Shown: piece after piece, positions 8,392-16,362 of the stretch | Layout: every line of letters starts with the position of its first letter | Position numbering within the stretch: the first letter of the stretch is position 1 | Assembly (NCBI GenBank): GCA_022826005.1 | Contig: JAJDVT010000097.1 | Coordinates: 100,453 to 164,452, forward strand | Direction: 5' to 3' | DNA from: Gemmatimonadota bacterium | Lineage (GTDB): Bacteria > Gemmatimonadota > Gemmatimonadetes > Longimicrobiales > Gaopeijiaceae | DNA: 64,000 nucleotides | Position numbers and translations under genes: made by a program | The notes under the pieces: model-generated | What the model was told of the DNA's origin: nothing | Databases searched by the model: none | Seen by the model: only the letters and a program-made list of their open reading frames with translations

Positions 8392-8844
8392 GTGTTCCTC
8401 ATCGACACCGACGTTCTCTCCGCGCTCCGGAGGCGCGAGCGGAATCCGGAGGTTGCCCGCTGGCTCGCCGGACAGCGGACCTCGGACCTGTACCTGAGTG
8501 TCGTCTCGATCGGGGAAATCGAGCGGGGACTCGCCGGGGTCGAGTGCAGGGATCCCGCTTTCGCGGCCCGGTTGGAAGAGTGGCTGGATGCTCTCCTGCG
8601 GCTCTACCGGGACCGCATTCTGCCGATCGACCTGTCTGCCGCCAGGCGGTGGGGCCGGCTATCGGCGGACATCGGCCACGCGGGGGCCGATCTGTTGATC
8701 GCGGCCACGGCGCTGAAACACGGATTGACGGTCGTCACGCGCAACACCCGGCACTTCGCCGCGGCGGGCGTTCCGGTACTCGACCCGTCCGCACCGGCTT
8801 CACCGTCGGCAACGGACTCACCGTCAGGACAGGGTTTACCGTAG
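8392..8844 (+). CDS. PIN-domain ribonuclease toxin, VapC-like
   Basis: A 150-residue PIN protein that in this family cleaves RNA with Mg2+ or Mn2+. Acidic residues are visible at the expected places: FLIDTDVL (D5/D7), SVVSIGEIERG (E), and GADLLIAATAL (D), then VVTRNTRHF. The GTG start at 8392 directly follows the antitoxin stop. After the domain ends at VPVLDP there is an unusual 18-residue Ser/Pro/Gly tail encoded by imperfect repeats of a TCACCGT-type unit, possibly a stop-codon loss. The gene converges on 8866-9999. Confidence 0.88.
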   Translation: MFLIDTDVLSALRRRERNPEVARWLAGQRTSDLYLSVVSIGEIERGLAGVECRDPAFAARLEEWLDALLRLYRDRILPIDLSAARRWGRLSADIGHAGADLLIAATALKHGLTVVTRNTRHFAAAGVPVLDPSAPASPSATDSPSGQGLP

Positions 8845-8865
8845 GCAGCGGCTACCCCGCCGGCG

Positions 8866-9999
8866 TCATGAATCCGGCGTTTTTCCCAGGCGGGTGGCGA
8901 CCCAGAAGAAGAGGATCGCGGTAAAGGCCAGCGCGAGCACCGTCCCGAGCCGTTCCCCCGCGTCGACTCCCAGATACCAGGCCGCGCACAGGATGGTCAC
9001 GCAGGAACACAGCACCAGCGGCCGGGCGTCCCTGGCCAGCCCGTACCCGAGCCCACAAGCGCCCGCCCCGGCCAGCACCGCCGCCGCCCCCAGTGGCGGC
9101 ATTTCAAACACCTCGAGCGTGGTCCCGAAACCGAGCGGGATGGCGAGCAGGACCGATGCCGCAAGGTGATAGCCATAGCGGGGGTTCCGCAGCGCCGCCG
9201 GTGCCCGGTGGATTCCCCACAGAGCCAGCGCCGTGACCACCACCAGCCAGGCGTCCAGGGCCAGCAGGGCGTTGTCGTCTAGTTCGAGGGGCCCGACCGC
9301 CGTCATGCCGGCCATCGGATAGCCCGCGTAGAGGCTGACCGCGAAGGCGTAGAGCGCTGGGCGCGAGACGGACTCTGTGCGACCGGCGTGTAGCAGCAGG
9401 CCGAGCACCGCCAGCGTCGCAACCAGTACGCCGTCGAGGATCCAGATGATGACGTCGGCGTCCAGATCGAAGGCGCGGAAGAGAAACGCCGCCAGGAAGA
9501 CGTAGCCAAGAGCCGCGGAAACCGCGGGCATGACCGGGTTGCGTCGCACGAAGAAGGGAATGGTAGCGGCCGGAGTGGCCAGTGCGAGCAGGCCGACAGC
9601 GACGCCCCCCGCCGTCGTGTTGTCCCAGGCCTCCATGGAGTACATGAAGGCCAGGAGGAGCAGGATCAGCCCGCTGGTCTGGAGCGCGTAGGTCACCGGC
9701 ACAAAGCGCCGCGCGGCCTCGAGACGCATCCCCAGCAGCAGGGTCGCGACCCCCGCACCGGCAATCACGCACGTGCGCGTCCCGGGTCCCAGAACGGGCC
9801 ACGTCCAGGCGAAGAAGGTGCTTGCGGCGATTATCAGCAGAACGGCGGCTGTCCCCGAGACCGCAAACTGAAGGAACCGGCGACGGTCCGGCCGCAGGCG
9901 GCTGGCGTGCGCGGTGCGCAGTCGTTCCGCCAACTCGTCGGAGATCAACCCGCTGTCCCGCCACTCCTCAAGCGCGGAGTCGATATCGGATTTACTCAT
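8866..9999 (-). CDS. Polytopic membrane protein, DUF2157-like
   Basis: A 377-residue protein. A short soluble N-terminus (ALEEWRDSGLISDELAERLR) is followed by about 10-12 hydrophobic segments. The N-terminal helix with W-x-x-x-GLI resembles the DUF2157 predicted membrane protein family, whose function is unknown. The start at ATG 9999 (MSKSDIDSALEEW) is chosen because the longer open frame upstream encodes an Arg/Pro-rich sequence with no domain. It is transcribed away from the amidohydrolase operon, so the interval to 10123 should hold divergent promoters. Confidence 0.7.
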   Translation of the reverse strand: MSKSDIDSALEEWRDSGLISDELAERLRTAHASRLRPDRRRFLQFAVSGTAAVLLIIAASTFFAWTWPVLGPGTRTCVIAGAGVATLLLGMRLEAARRFVPVTYALQTSGLILLLLAFMYSMEAWDNTTAGGVAVGLLALATPAATIPFFVRRNPVMPAVSAALGYVFLAAFLFRAFDLDADVIIWILDGVLVATLAVLGLLLHAGRTESVSRPALYAFAVSLYAGYPMAGMTAVGPLELDDNALLALDAWLVVVTALALWGIHRAPAALRNPRYGYHLAASVLLAIPLGFGTTLEVFEMPPLGAAAVLAGAGACGLGYGLARDARPLVLCSCVTILCAAWYLGVDAGERLGTVLALAFTAILFFWVATRLGKTPDS

Positions 10000-10122
10000 T
10001 CTGGCTGCCCACCCCTGGCTGGGAATGTCCAGCCTTGCGTTCGCACTGCGGACCCCTAATCGAATCAAATGTGTCCCGTTTCGCCATTGATCCGCCCCCG
10101 GCCTCGGCCCATCCTTCATGGC

Positions 10123-10506
10123 ATGAAGACTCCGGAGGCAGAGACCCGCCGCGCGCTGGCCAGGCTGCGCAGGGCGCTCGAGAAGGCGAAGCGCGAGGTG
10201 CGGGGGCTCCGCCAGGGGTTGGATGAGTCCGAGGCGGACGGCTATCCCGGGGACGACTACGCCGAAATGGAAGGACATCTCGACGCGGTGACGGAGCTCG
10301 TGAACCGCGAGCAGGCGCGCCAGCAGGCGAAGATCCTGAGGGCTGGCGGAATCGGTCCCGGGCGGTTGCAGCGTTCCGCATTGCAGCGCTCGGGGTCGCA
10401 CGGCTCGGGATCGCGGGGCGATGGATCACGCGGCGCTCGCCCGCAAGGTTCCGCGGAGCCCGTCTTGCGGGCCGAAGGGGATGGGGAGGGAGGGCGGCGA
10501 TCGTGA
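10123..10506 (+). CDS. Small coiled-coil hypothetical protein
   Basis: A 127-residue protein of unknown function. The first part is a predicted coiled coil (RRALARLRRALEKAKREV), then DGYPGDDYAEMEGHLDAV and another helix. The last 45 residues are Gly/Ser/Arg-rich with near-repeats of GSxGSG type, likely disordered. Its TGA overlaps the GTG start of the amidohydrolase (GTGA at 10503-10506), implying coupled translation. The start at 10123 is preferred over 10069, which would add an Arg/Pro-rich segment. It could be a spurious frame, but the tight overlap argues for it. Confidence 0.5.
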   Translation: MKTPEAETRRALARLRRALEKAKREVRGLRQGLDESEADGYPGDDYAEMEGHLDAVTELVNREQARQQAKILRAGGIGPGRLQRSALQRSGSHGSGSRGDGSRGARPQGSAEPVLRAEGDGEGGRRS

Positions 10507-12206
10507 AGCGGCGCGATTTCGTAGCCGGCGGCACGAAGGGTGTGTTCGTCGGGCTGGCGGGGCTGGCGGGCCTCGGGGCGAGGCCCGCCACGCCCTTCGT
10601 CGCGGCGAGGGGGCGGCGCAACGACCTCGTCGTCCGCGGCGGTACGATCTACGACGGCACGGGAGGCCCCCCGCGCGACGGCGACATCGCCATCGTCGGC
10701 AGCCGCATCACGCGGATCGGGCGCGGCGTCGCGGCGGGCACCACCGAGATCGACGCGCGGGGAATGGCGGTCGCGCCCGGCTTCATCGACATCCACTCCC
10801 ACGCGGACCTCTCACTGCTGGTTAATCCGCGCGCGGAGAGCCGGGTGCGGCAGGGCATCACGCTCGAGGTGGTCGGCCAGGACGGCTCGTCGATCGGACC
10901 CTGGAGCGACGGCAACTTCGCTTACACGCGGGACCGCTACCGGAACGACTTCGACGTGGAGATCGACTTCCGCGACATCGGGGGGTTCCTCGACCGGATC
11001 GACCGGGAGCGCCCGGCGGTGAATGTCGCGTCGATGATCGGGCACGGCGCCGTCCGGGGGTACGTTGTGGGCGGCACGGACCGGCCCGCGACCGAGGCGG
11101 AGGTGGCGCGGATGCGCGCGCTGGTGCGCGAAGCACTCGCGCAGGGTGCGGTGGGGCTGTCGACCGGGCTCGAATACACGCCGGGGAGCTTCGCCACCCG
11201 GGACGAGCTGGTTGCGGTGGCGTCCGAGCTCCGCGGCACGATCTACCCGTACGCGTCGCACATGCGCAACGAGGACGACCGCCTTCTCGCGGCGCTCGAG
11301 GAGGCGCTGCACGTGGGCCGTGTGGCCGGGGTGGCGGTGCAGGTCTCGCACCTCAAGGCGCAGGGCGAGCGCAACCACTGGAAGGCAGAAGGCGCCTTCG
11401 CGGCGATCGAGGCCGCGCGGGCCGCCGGCGTGGACGTGCACTTCGACCGCTATCCCTACGTGGCGTACGCGACGGGGCTCTCGAACCTCTTCCCCGCGTC
11501 GGCGCGGGCCGGCGGCACGGCGAGATTCCTCGCGCGGCTCGCCGATCCGGAGACCGCCCCGGCGCTGGAACGGGCGTGCCGGGACAAGATCGCGCTGCTG
11601 GGGTCGTGGGACGCGGTTCAGATCACCCGGATCGGCGGGGCCAACGGGGCCGCACGGGGGCGGCGGCTCGGGGAGCTGGCGGCCGAACTCGGCGAGGACC
11701 CCTACGCGCTCACCGTGCGGCTGCTGCGGGAAGCCAACGGGAGCGTGGGGATGATCGGGTTCGGCATGTCCGAGGAGAACACGGAGCGGATGCTGGCCCA
11801 CCCGCTCGGCATGGTGTGCTCGGACGGGGGCGCCTACGCGCCGTACGGTCCGCTCTCGCGGTCGTCACCGCACCCGCGCGGCTACGGCAGCTTCCCGCGC
11901 GTGCTGGGCCACTATGTGCGGGAGCGGCGGGCGATGCCGCTGGAGACGGCCGTGCACAAGATGTCGGGGCTGCCGGCGCGCAAGCTCGGGCTCGCGGACC
12001 GGGGAGTGCTCCGCGAGGGGGCCGCGGCGGACGCGGTGGTCTTCGATCCGGACCGCGTGGCGGACCGGGCCACCTTCGACAACCCGCACCAGTACCCGGA
12101 GGGGATCGCGCACGTTGTGGTGGGGGGTGTGCACACGATCCGGGACGAGGAGCAGACGGGGCGGATGGGGGGGCGGGCGGTGCGGGGGTTGGGGGTGGGC
12201 CGGTGA
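10503..12206 (+). CDS. N-acyl-D-amino-acid deacylase (D-aminoacylase) family amidohydrolase
   Basis: A 567-residue metal-dependent amidohydrolase. The N-terminus MKRRDFVAGG with a hydrophobic stretch is a Tat signal, so the folded enzyme is probably exported. Visible family motifs are LVVRGGTIYDGTG, AVAPGFIDIHSHADL (metal-binding HSH), SHMRNEDDRL, VQVSHLKAQGERNHW, MVCSDGGAYAPYG (metal Asp), and the C-terminal beta-sandwich strand GVLREGAAADAVVFDPD. The family removes acyl groups from N-acyl-D-amino acids; exact substrate cannot be told from sequence. It starts with GTG overlapping the upstream small gene. Confidence 0.88.
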   Translation: MKRRDFVAGGTKGVFVGLAGLAGLGARPATPFVAARGRRNDLVVRGGTIYDGTGGPPRDGDIAIVGSRITRIGRGVAAGTTEIDARGMAVAPGFIDIHSHADLSLLVNPRAESRVRQGITLEVVGQDGSSIGPWSDGNFAYTRDRYRNDFDVEIDFRDIGGFLDRIDRERPAVNVASMIGHGAVRGYVVGGTDRPATEAEVARMRALVREALAQGAVGLSTGLEYTPGSFATRDELVAVASELRGTIYPYASHMRNEDDRLLAALEEALHVGRVAGVAVQVSHLKAQGERNHWKAEGAFAAIEAARAAGVDVHFDRYPYVAYATGLSNLFPASARAGGTARFLARLADPETAPALERACRDKIALLGSWDAVQITRIGGANGAARGRRLGELAAELGEDPYALTVRLLREANGSVGMIGFGMSEENTERMLAHPLGMVCSDGGAYAPYGPLSRSSPHPRGYGSFPRVLGHYVRERRAMPLETAVHKMSGLPARKLGLADRGVLREGAAADAVVFDPDRVADRATFDNPHQYPEGIAHVVVGGVHTIRDEEQTGRMGGRAVRGLGVGR

Positions 12207-12248
12207 CCCGTTTCAGAGCACCGGCCGGCCTTGGCGACGGTTGGCTGG

Positions 12249-12287
12249 TGTAAAGAAAACCTTACCAATTGTCATGTTTACCATACA
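12249..12287. repeat. 39-bp dyad repeat, copy A
   Basis: This begins TGTAAAGAAAAC and ends TTTACCATACA. It is one of five 39-bp copies in the window (also 44888, 50171, 61991, 62573). Bases 2-4, 11-12, 16-17 and their mirror positions are invariant in all copies. This copy contains the start codon (12274) of the LuxE-like gene. Confidence 0.75.
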
Positions 12288-13347
12288 TCGCGACGCTGCC
12301 CGGGACGCCGACGCCGCCTTCAACCGCCTTGCCCTGAGGGTCCACGCCGTCCAGCGCGCCAACAACCCCGTCCTGCGGCGGTACTGGGATGCCGTCTCGG
12401 ACGGGCAACCCGTCGCCTGGGACGAGATCCCCCCGGTGCCGGTTCGAGCGTTCCGGGATATGCCGATTGTCTCGGGCACGGCCGAAGTCATCTTCCGCAC
12501 CAGCGGCACGACGGGGGGCGGGGCGGGCGGCGGCGGCGGCAACGCCCGTCGCGGCGAGCATCACGTCGCGAGTCTGGAGCTCTACCGCGCGGCGGCCCGG
12601 GACAACTACCGCCGCCACCTCTTCGCGGGAGCGCCCGCTCTCCGCCTCATCTCACTGGTCCCGAACCCCGCGGATGTCCCGGATTCCTCGCTGGCCACCA
12701 TGGCCGGCTTCATCTCCCGGGAGAGGGAAGTCGCGCGCACGGTGTGGGCCTTCGACCCGGAGAGCGGCGTCGATGTCGCCGCGGTGCGCGAGGCGGTCGC
12801 GTCCCCCCCGCCCCCACCCATCCTCCTCCTGACCACCGCCTTCGCGCTCGTCCAGCTCCTCGACGCGCTGGCGCACTCGCCCCTCCCCCTCCCGCACGGC
12901 TCGCGCGTCATGGAAACGGGCGGCTTCAAGGGCCGCGCTGCCGAGGTCGACCGTTCCACCCTCCACCGGCGCGTTCACGGCACACTCGGCGTCCCGGAGT
13001 CGCACATCGTCAACGAGTACGGCATGACCGAGATGCTGTCGCAGGCCTATGACTGCGTCGCTGGGCAGGGCCCGCCGGCCGGCGAGCGCGTGCACCGGTT
13101 CCCTCCCTGGGTGCGCACCCGCGCGCTCGACCCCGCCGATCTCTCCCCGCTGCCGCCGGGACGCCCCGGGCTGCTTGCCCACTTCGACCTGGCCAACGCA
13201 GCCTCGGTCTGCCACCTGCTCACCGAGGACTACGGATCCGTGACCGCCGATGGCGGCGTGCGCCTCCTCGGGCGGGCGCCGGGCGCCGCGTTGCGGGGCT
13301 GCTCGCTGGCCGCGGAGGCCTTCCTGCGGATGACGGGGGCGGCGTGA
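12274..13347 (+). CDS. LuxE-like acyl-protein synthetase
   Basis: A 357-residue ANL-fold adenylating protein. The phosphate-binding loop is VIFRTSGTTGGGAG (residues about 71-84) and the adenine-site motif is NEYGMTEM (about 248-255). Family members activate a fatty acyl group as acyl-AMP and hold it for reduction. The next gene is a LuxC-type reductase overlapping by GTGA, so the pair probably converts fatty acids or acyl carriers to aldehyde. No luciferase genes (luxAB) are in the window. A Gly/Asn insertion follows the loop. The ATG at 12274 lies inside the 39-bp dyad repeat. Confidence 0.8.
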   Translation: MFTIHRDAARDADAAFNRLALRVHAVQRANNPVLRRYWDAVSDGQPVAWDEIPPVPVRAFRDMPIVSGTAEVIFRTSGTTGGGAGGGGGNARRGEHHVASLELYRAAARDNYRRHLFAGAPALRLISLVPNPADVPDSSLATMAGFISREREVARTVWAFDPESGVDVAAVREAVASPPPPPILLLTTAFALVQLLDALAHSPLPLPHGSRVMETGGFKGRAAEVDRSTLHRRVHGTLGVPESHIVNEYGMTEMLSQAYDCVAGQGPPAGERVHRFPPWVRTRALDPADLSPLPPGRPGLLAHFDLANAASVCHLLTEDYGSVTADGGVRLLGRAPGAALRGCSLAAEAFLRMTGAA

Positions 13348-14912
13348 CCCCGTCCGGAGCCGTGCGTGAACCGACTGGCGCGGGAGAGGCGCTGGCCGGC
13401 CGCTTGACCGACGCCTGGGTTCTGCCGCCGGGGATCCCCGCCCCCGACGCGTACGACAGACTCCGCGCGGGCGATCTCCCCGTCCGCCACCCCACACGGG
13501 ACGCCCTCGACGCGGACACGCTGATCTCCGCACTGCGCGACGCCCACCTCGGCCTCGCGGCGATCCCGACGGCCGGGATGGTGCGCATCCTGGGCGGCGC
13601 GGCCGAGGCCCTCACCCGGGAACTCGATCGCGCGGACCTCCGGGACATCGCCGCCAACGGCCGCCTCTCGGCCGCGATGGCGCGCGCGGTGGTCGAAGGC
13701 ATGGCCCTTTCGTGGACCACCGCCGCGCTCGACCACCTGGTGCGCGCCGAGTTCCCCGACCCGCGCATGCTCGGCGGGTTCGTGGCCGAAACGGGTGGGC
13801 GCGAGGGCGCGGCCGACGAAGCCGCACCGGGGGTGCGCGATGACGCGGGCGAACCGGGACAGCCCGCTCGCGCGGCCGCCGCAGCCGCGCCACGGCGGTA
13901 CGTCCGCGCGGCGGCCCCGGCCGTGACCCTGCACTTCGGCGCGGGGTCCGTCCCGGGAGTGACGGTGACGTCCATGATCAGGGCGCTGCTGGTGCGCTCG
14001 GCGGTGCTGGTCAAGCCCGGGGCCGGCGACATCGCGCTCACCGTGCGGTTCGCGCGGCTCCTTCACCGTGCCGACCCCCGTCTGGCCCGCGCGGTGGCGG
14101 TCCAGTACTGGCCGGGGGGCGCACCCGAATGGGACGGGTGGGAGCGCGACCTGGTGCGCGCCGCCGACCAGGTCGTCGTGTACGGCGGCGACGGCGCGAT
14201 CGAGTCCGTGCGCGCCCGCGCCCCCGCCTCAACCCGCGTGATCGAGCACCCCCACCGGATCGGGGTCGCGATCGTCGACGCGCGGGCGCCCGGCCCGGAT
14301 GACGCTGACGCCCCGCCCGGCGATGCAACCGTTCCCGGGTCCGACCTCCTGGCCCGAGCGGCCCAGGCCACGGCCCGCGCTGCCGCCCTCTTCGAACAGC
14401 GCGGTTGCGTCAGCACCCACCTCGTACTTCTCGTGGGCGGGGAAGCGGCGGCCAGTGCGTTCTGCGCGGAATTGGCCGACGGCCTGGCTGCCCTCGAGAC
14501 CGAACTGCCTCCAGGCCCGCGCACCCCCGCGGAAATGTCATCGCTGCATCAGATCCGCGGGCGCCTGGCGATGAAGGGAGCGGCCCTCGGGACCGCGGCA
14601 ACAGGGAGCTGGACCGTCATCCTGGCCTCCGCCGAGGCGTTCGAGCCCATTGACGGCAGAAGCGTCTGGGTCGTACCGGTCGACGGCCTGGAGCCCTGCC
14701 GGGAACTGCTCGCCCCTCTGTCCCCCGTCCTGCAGACGATCGGCCTGGCCGGATTCGACGGCAGCCGCGCGGCGGCGCTGGCCGAAGACCTCGTCGCCAT
14801 CGGCGCGACCAGAATCGTCCCCCTTGACCAGGTTCCCTTCCCCGCCGCCGACTGGCTTCACGACGGCGCCCGGCCGTTGCGGGAACTGGTCCGCTGGAGC
14901 GAACTGCGGTAA
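13344..14912 (+). CDS. LuxC-like acyl-CoA/acyl-protein reductase
   Basis: A 522-residue protein of the LuxC acyl-CoA reductase family (aldehyde dehydrogenase fold), which reduces acyl thioesters to fatty aldehyde with NADPH. The fold shows RRYVRAAAPAVTLHFGAGSVPG, ALLVRSAVLVKPG, a cofactor-binding VVVYGGDGAIESV, and the catalytic cysteine segment EQRGCVSTHLVLL. It starts GTG at 13344 overlapping the LuxE-like gene, so the two are coexpressed. It is longer than usual because of Ala/Pro/Asp-rich inserts near residues 150-190 and 310-330. Confidence 0.82.
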   Translation: MTPSGAVREPTGAGEALAGRLTDAWVLPPGIPAPDAYDRLRAGDLPVRHPTRDALDADTLISALRDAHLGLAAIPTAGMVRILGGAAEALTRELDRADLRDIAANGRLSAAMARAVVEGMALSWTTAALDHLVRAEFPDPRMLGGFVAETGGREGAADEAAPGVRDDAGEPGQPARAAAAAAPRRYVRAAAPAVTLHFGAGSVPGVTVTSMIRALLVRSAVLVKPGAGDIALTVRFARLLHRADPRLARAVAVQYWPGGAPEWDGWERDLVRAADQVVVYGGDGAIESVRARAPASTRVIEHPHRIGVAIVDARAPGPDDADAPPGDATVPGSDLLARAAQATARAAALFEQRGCVSTHLVLLVGGEAAASAFCAELADGLAALETELPPGPRTPAEMSSLHQIRGRLAMKGAALGTAATGSWTVILASAEAFEPIDGRSVWVVPVDGLEPCRELLAPLSPVLQTIGLAGFDGSRAAALAEDLVAIGATRIVPLDQVPFPAADWLHDGARPLRELVRWSELR

Positions 14913-14941
14913 GCAGCCAGTTGCGGCCGCTTCAGGCCGAC

Positions 14942-15133
14942 TCAGTCGTCCGGTTCGGGATTGTTCCGCCACATGACCAGCTGGCGGGTCCCTCTCGGCG
15001 TCTCCTCCACGCGAACTGTCAGTGTGTCACCCTTGCGGATTCCGCAGTCGGAGCGGATGCCCAGCGGGATCGTCAGCCGACCGCCGGTTCCGACCGTTAC
15101 GTCGCCGTAGTAGAGCGTTCGATAGATTGCCAC
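14942..15133 (-). CDS. AbrB/MazE-type DNA-binding protein
   Basis: A 63-residue protein with the swapped-hairpin AbrB pattern: GDVTVGTGGRLTIPLGIRSD then GIRKGDTLTVRVEE. Such proteins are transition-state regulators or antitoxins. No toxin-sized partner is visible next to it on the minus strand, so a stand-alone regulator is the simpler reading. It converges with the LuxC-like gene. Confidence 0.75.
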   Translation of the reverse strand: MAIYRTLYYGDVTVGTGGRLTIPLGIRSDCGIRKGDTLTVRVEETPRGTRQLVMWRNNPEPDD

Positions 15134-15348
15134 TCAAACTCCTTGTTGGTCACGTCCCATGGGGCCCTGCGACCCAAAAAAATAGTCAAAGTGCCCCACC
15201 GAAGTGTAACAGCAGGGGCTCCGCATGGTCCCCGCGGGCCATCCGGGCGTACTGGTCCGGGCCGCTACCTTGAACAGTCTCCGTCGACAATTCGTACGTT
15301 CCAAGAGTTTTGGGATCACCTTCCCCACTGCGCACGGGGGCGCCTCGC

Positions 15349-15408
15349 GACTCGCACGGGGAGGCCGAGACTCGCACGACGGGGCGGAGACTCGCACATG
15401 GGAGAACA
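15349..15408 (+). repeat. Three tandem 20-bp units before the ABC ATPase
   Basis: GACTCGCAC recurs at 15349, 15369 and 15389, exactly 20 bp apart, with G-rich linkers. The last unit merges into the GGGAGAACA ribosome-site region of the exporter ATPase starting at 15412. It may be a leader or operator element; function unknown. Confidence 0.6.
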
Positions 15409-15411
15409 AAA

Positions 15412-16362
15412 GTGAACGAAACGGCAGTCCGGCTGTCGGGCGTCACCAAGTCCTTCGGGACGCACACGGCGGTTTCGGACTTCGACCTGGAGATCCCCAA
15501 GGGTACGATTCTGGGGCTGCTGGGACCGAACGGATCGGGCAAGACGACCACGATCCGCATGATCATGGCCATTCTTCTGCCGGACGCGGGCTCCGTGGAA
15601 CTCCTCGGCGGCTCCCCCGATATGAGTCGCAGGAGCCGGGTGGGGTATCTCCCGGAGGAGCGGGGCGTCTACCCGAAGATGAAGGTCATCGAACAGCTCG
15701 TCTTCCTCGGCGAACTGCGGGGTCTGGCCCGCGGTGACGCGCGGCAGCGGGCGGCAGAGTGGCTGGATCGGCTGGGTCTCGGGGACTGGGCGGCGAAGAA
15801 GGTGCAGGATCTGTCGAAGGGGATGCAGCAGAAGGTCCAGTTCATCGGCACGATCCTTCACGACCCCGACCTCCTCATCCTCGACGAGCCCTTCAGCGGG
15901 CTCGATCCGATCAACCAGGACGTGCTGGAATCGATCGTCCGCGAGGAGAGCGCGCGGGGCAAGACGATCCTCTTCTCCACCCACCTCATGGAGCAGGCCG
16001 AACGGCTCTGCGAGCGCGTCTGCATGATCTCCAGGTCGCGCAAGGTAATCGACGGCGACCTCAAGGAGCTCAAGCGGCGGGAACGGACCGGCGCGGTGGC
16101 CGTCGAATTCGAAGGCGACCCGGGCTGGCTCGACCGGGCGGGCGTCGTCGAGCGCGAGCGGGCCGGCGACGCCTGGCACATCCCTCCGAACCGGGTCCGG
16201 CCCGACGAACTGCTTGCCGCCGCCGTGCGGGACGGGGTCATGCTGCGGCGCTTCGAGGTGCTGGAGCCGCGGCTCCACGAGATCTTCGTGCGTCACGCAG
16301 GAGAGGACGCAGCCGGGGAATCGACCGAACCGGCCATGCGCCCGAAGGGAGGTGCGCGATGA
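15412..16362 (+). CDS. ABC exporter ATPase, NatA-type
   Basis: A 316-residue ATP-binding subunit. Walker A is GLLGPNGSGKTTT, the signature is LSKGMQQKVQ, Walker B is LLILDEPFSGLDP, the H-loop is FSTHLMEQAE, and a C-terminal extension of about 90 residues (DUF4162-like) is present. Together with the permease that overlaps its stop codon (ATGA at 16359) it forms an ABC-2 exporter related to the Na+-efflux NatAB group; the actual substrate is unknown. The GTG start at 15412 is set by the family beginning NETAVRLSGVTKSFG. Confidence 0.9.
   Translation: MNETAVRLSGVTKSFGTHTAVSDFDLEIPKGTILGLLGPNGSGKTTTIRMIMAILLPDAGSVELLGGSPDMSRRSRVGYLPEERGVYPKMKVIEQLVFLGELRGLARGDARQRAAEWLDRLGLGDWAAKKVQDLSKGMQQKVQFIGTILHDPDLLILDEPFSGLDPINQDVLESIVREESARGKTILFSTHLMEQAERLCERVCMISRSRKVIDGDLKELKRRERTGAVAVEFEGDPGWLDRAGVVERERAGDAWHIPPNRVRPDELLAAAVRDGVMLRRFEVLEPRLHEIFVRHAGEDAAGESTEPAMRPKGGAR

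Noticed and set aside
12274..14912. Bioluminescence operon
   Set aside because: Only LuxE-like and LuxC-like genes are present; no luciferase subunits or thioesterase nearby.
15134..15409. 91-codon minus-strand open frame upstream of the AbrB-like gene
   Set aside because: No motif, unusual Cys/Arg/Ser composition, and it runs through the 20-bp tandem repeats.
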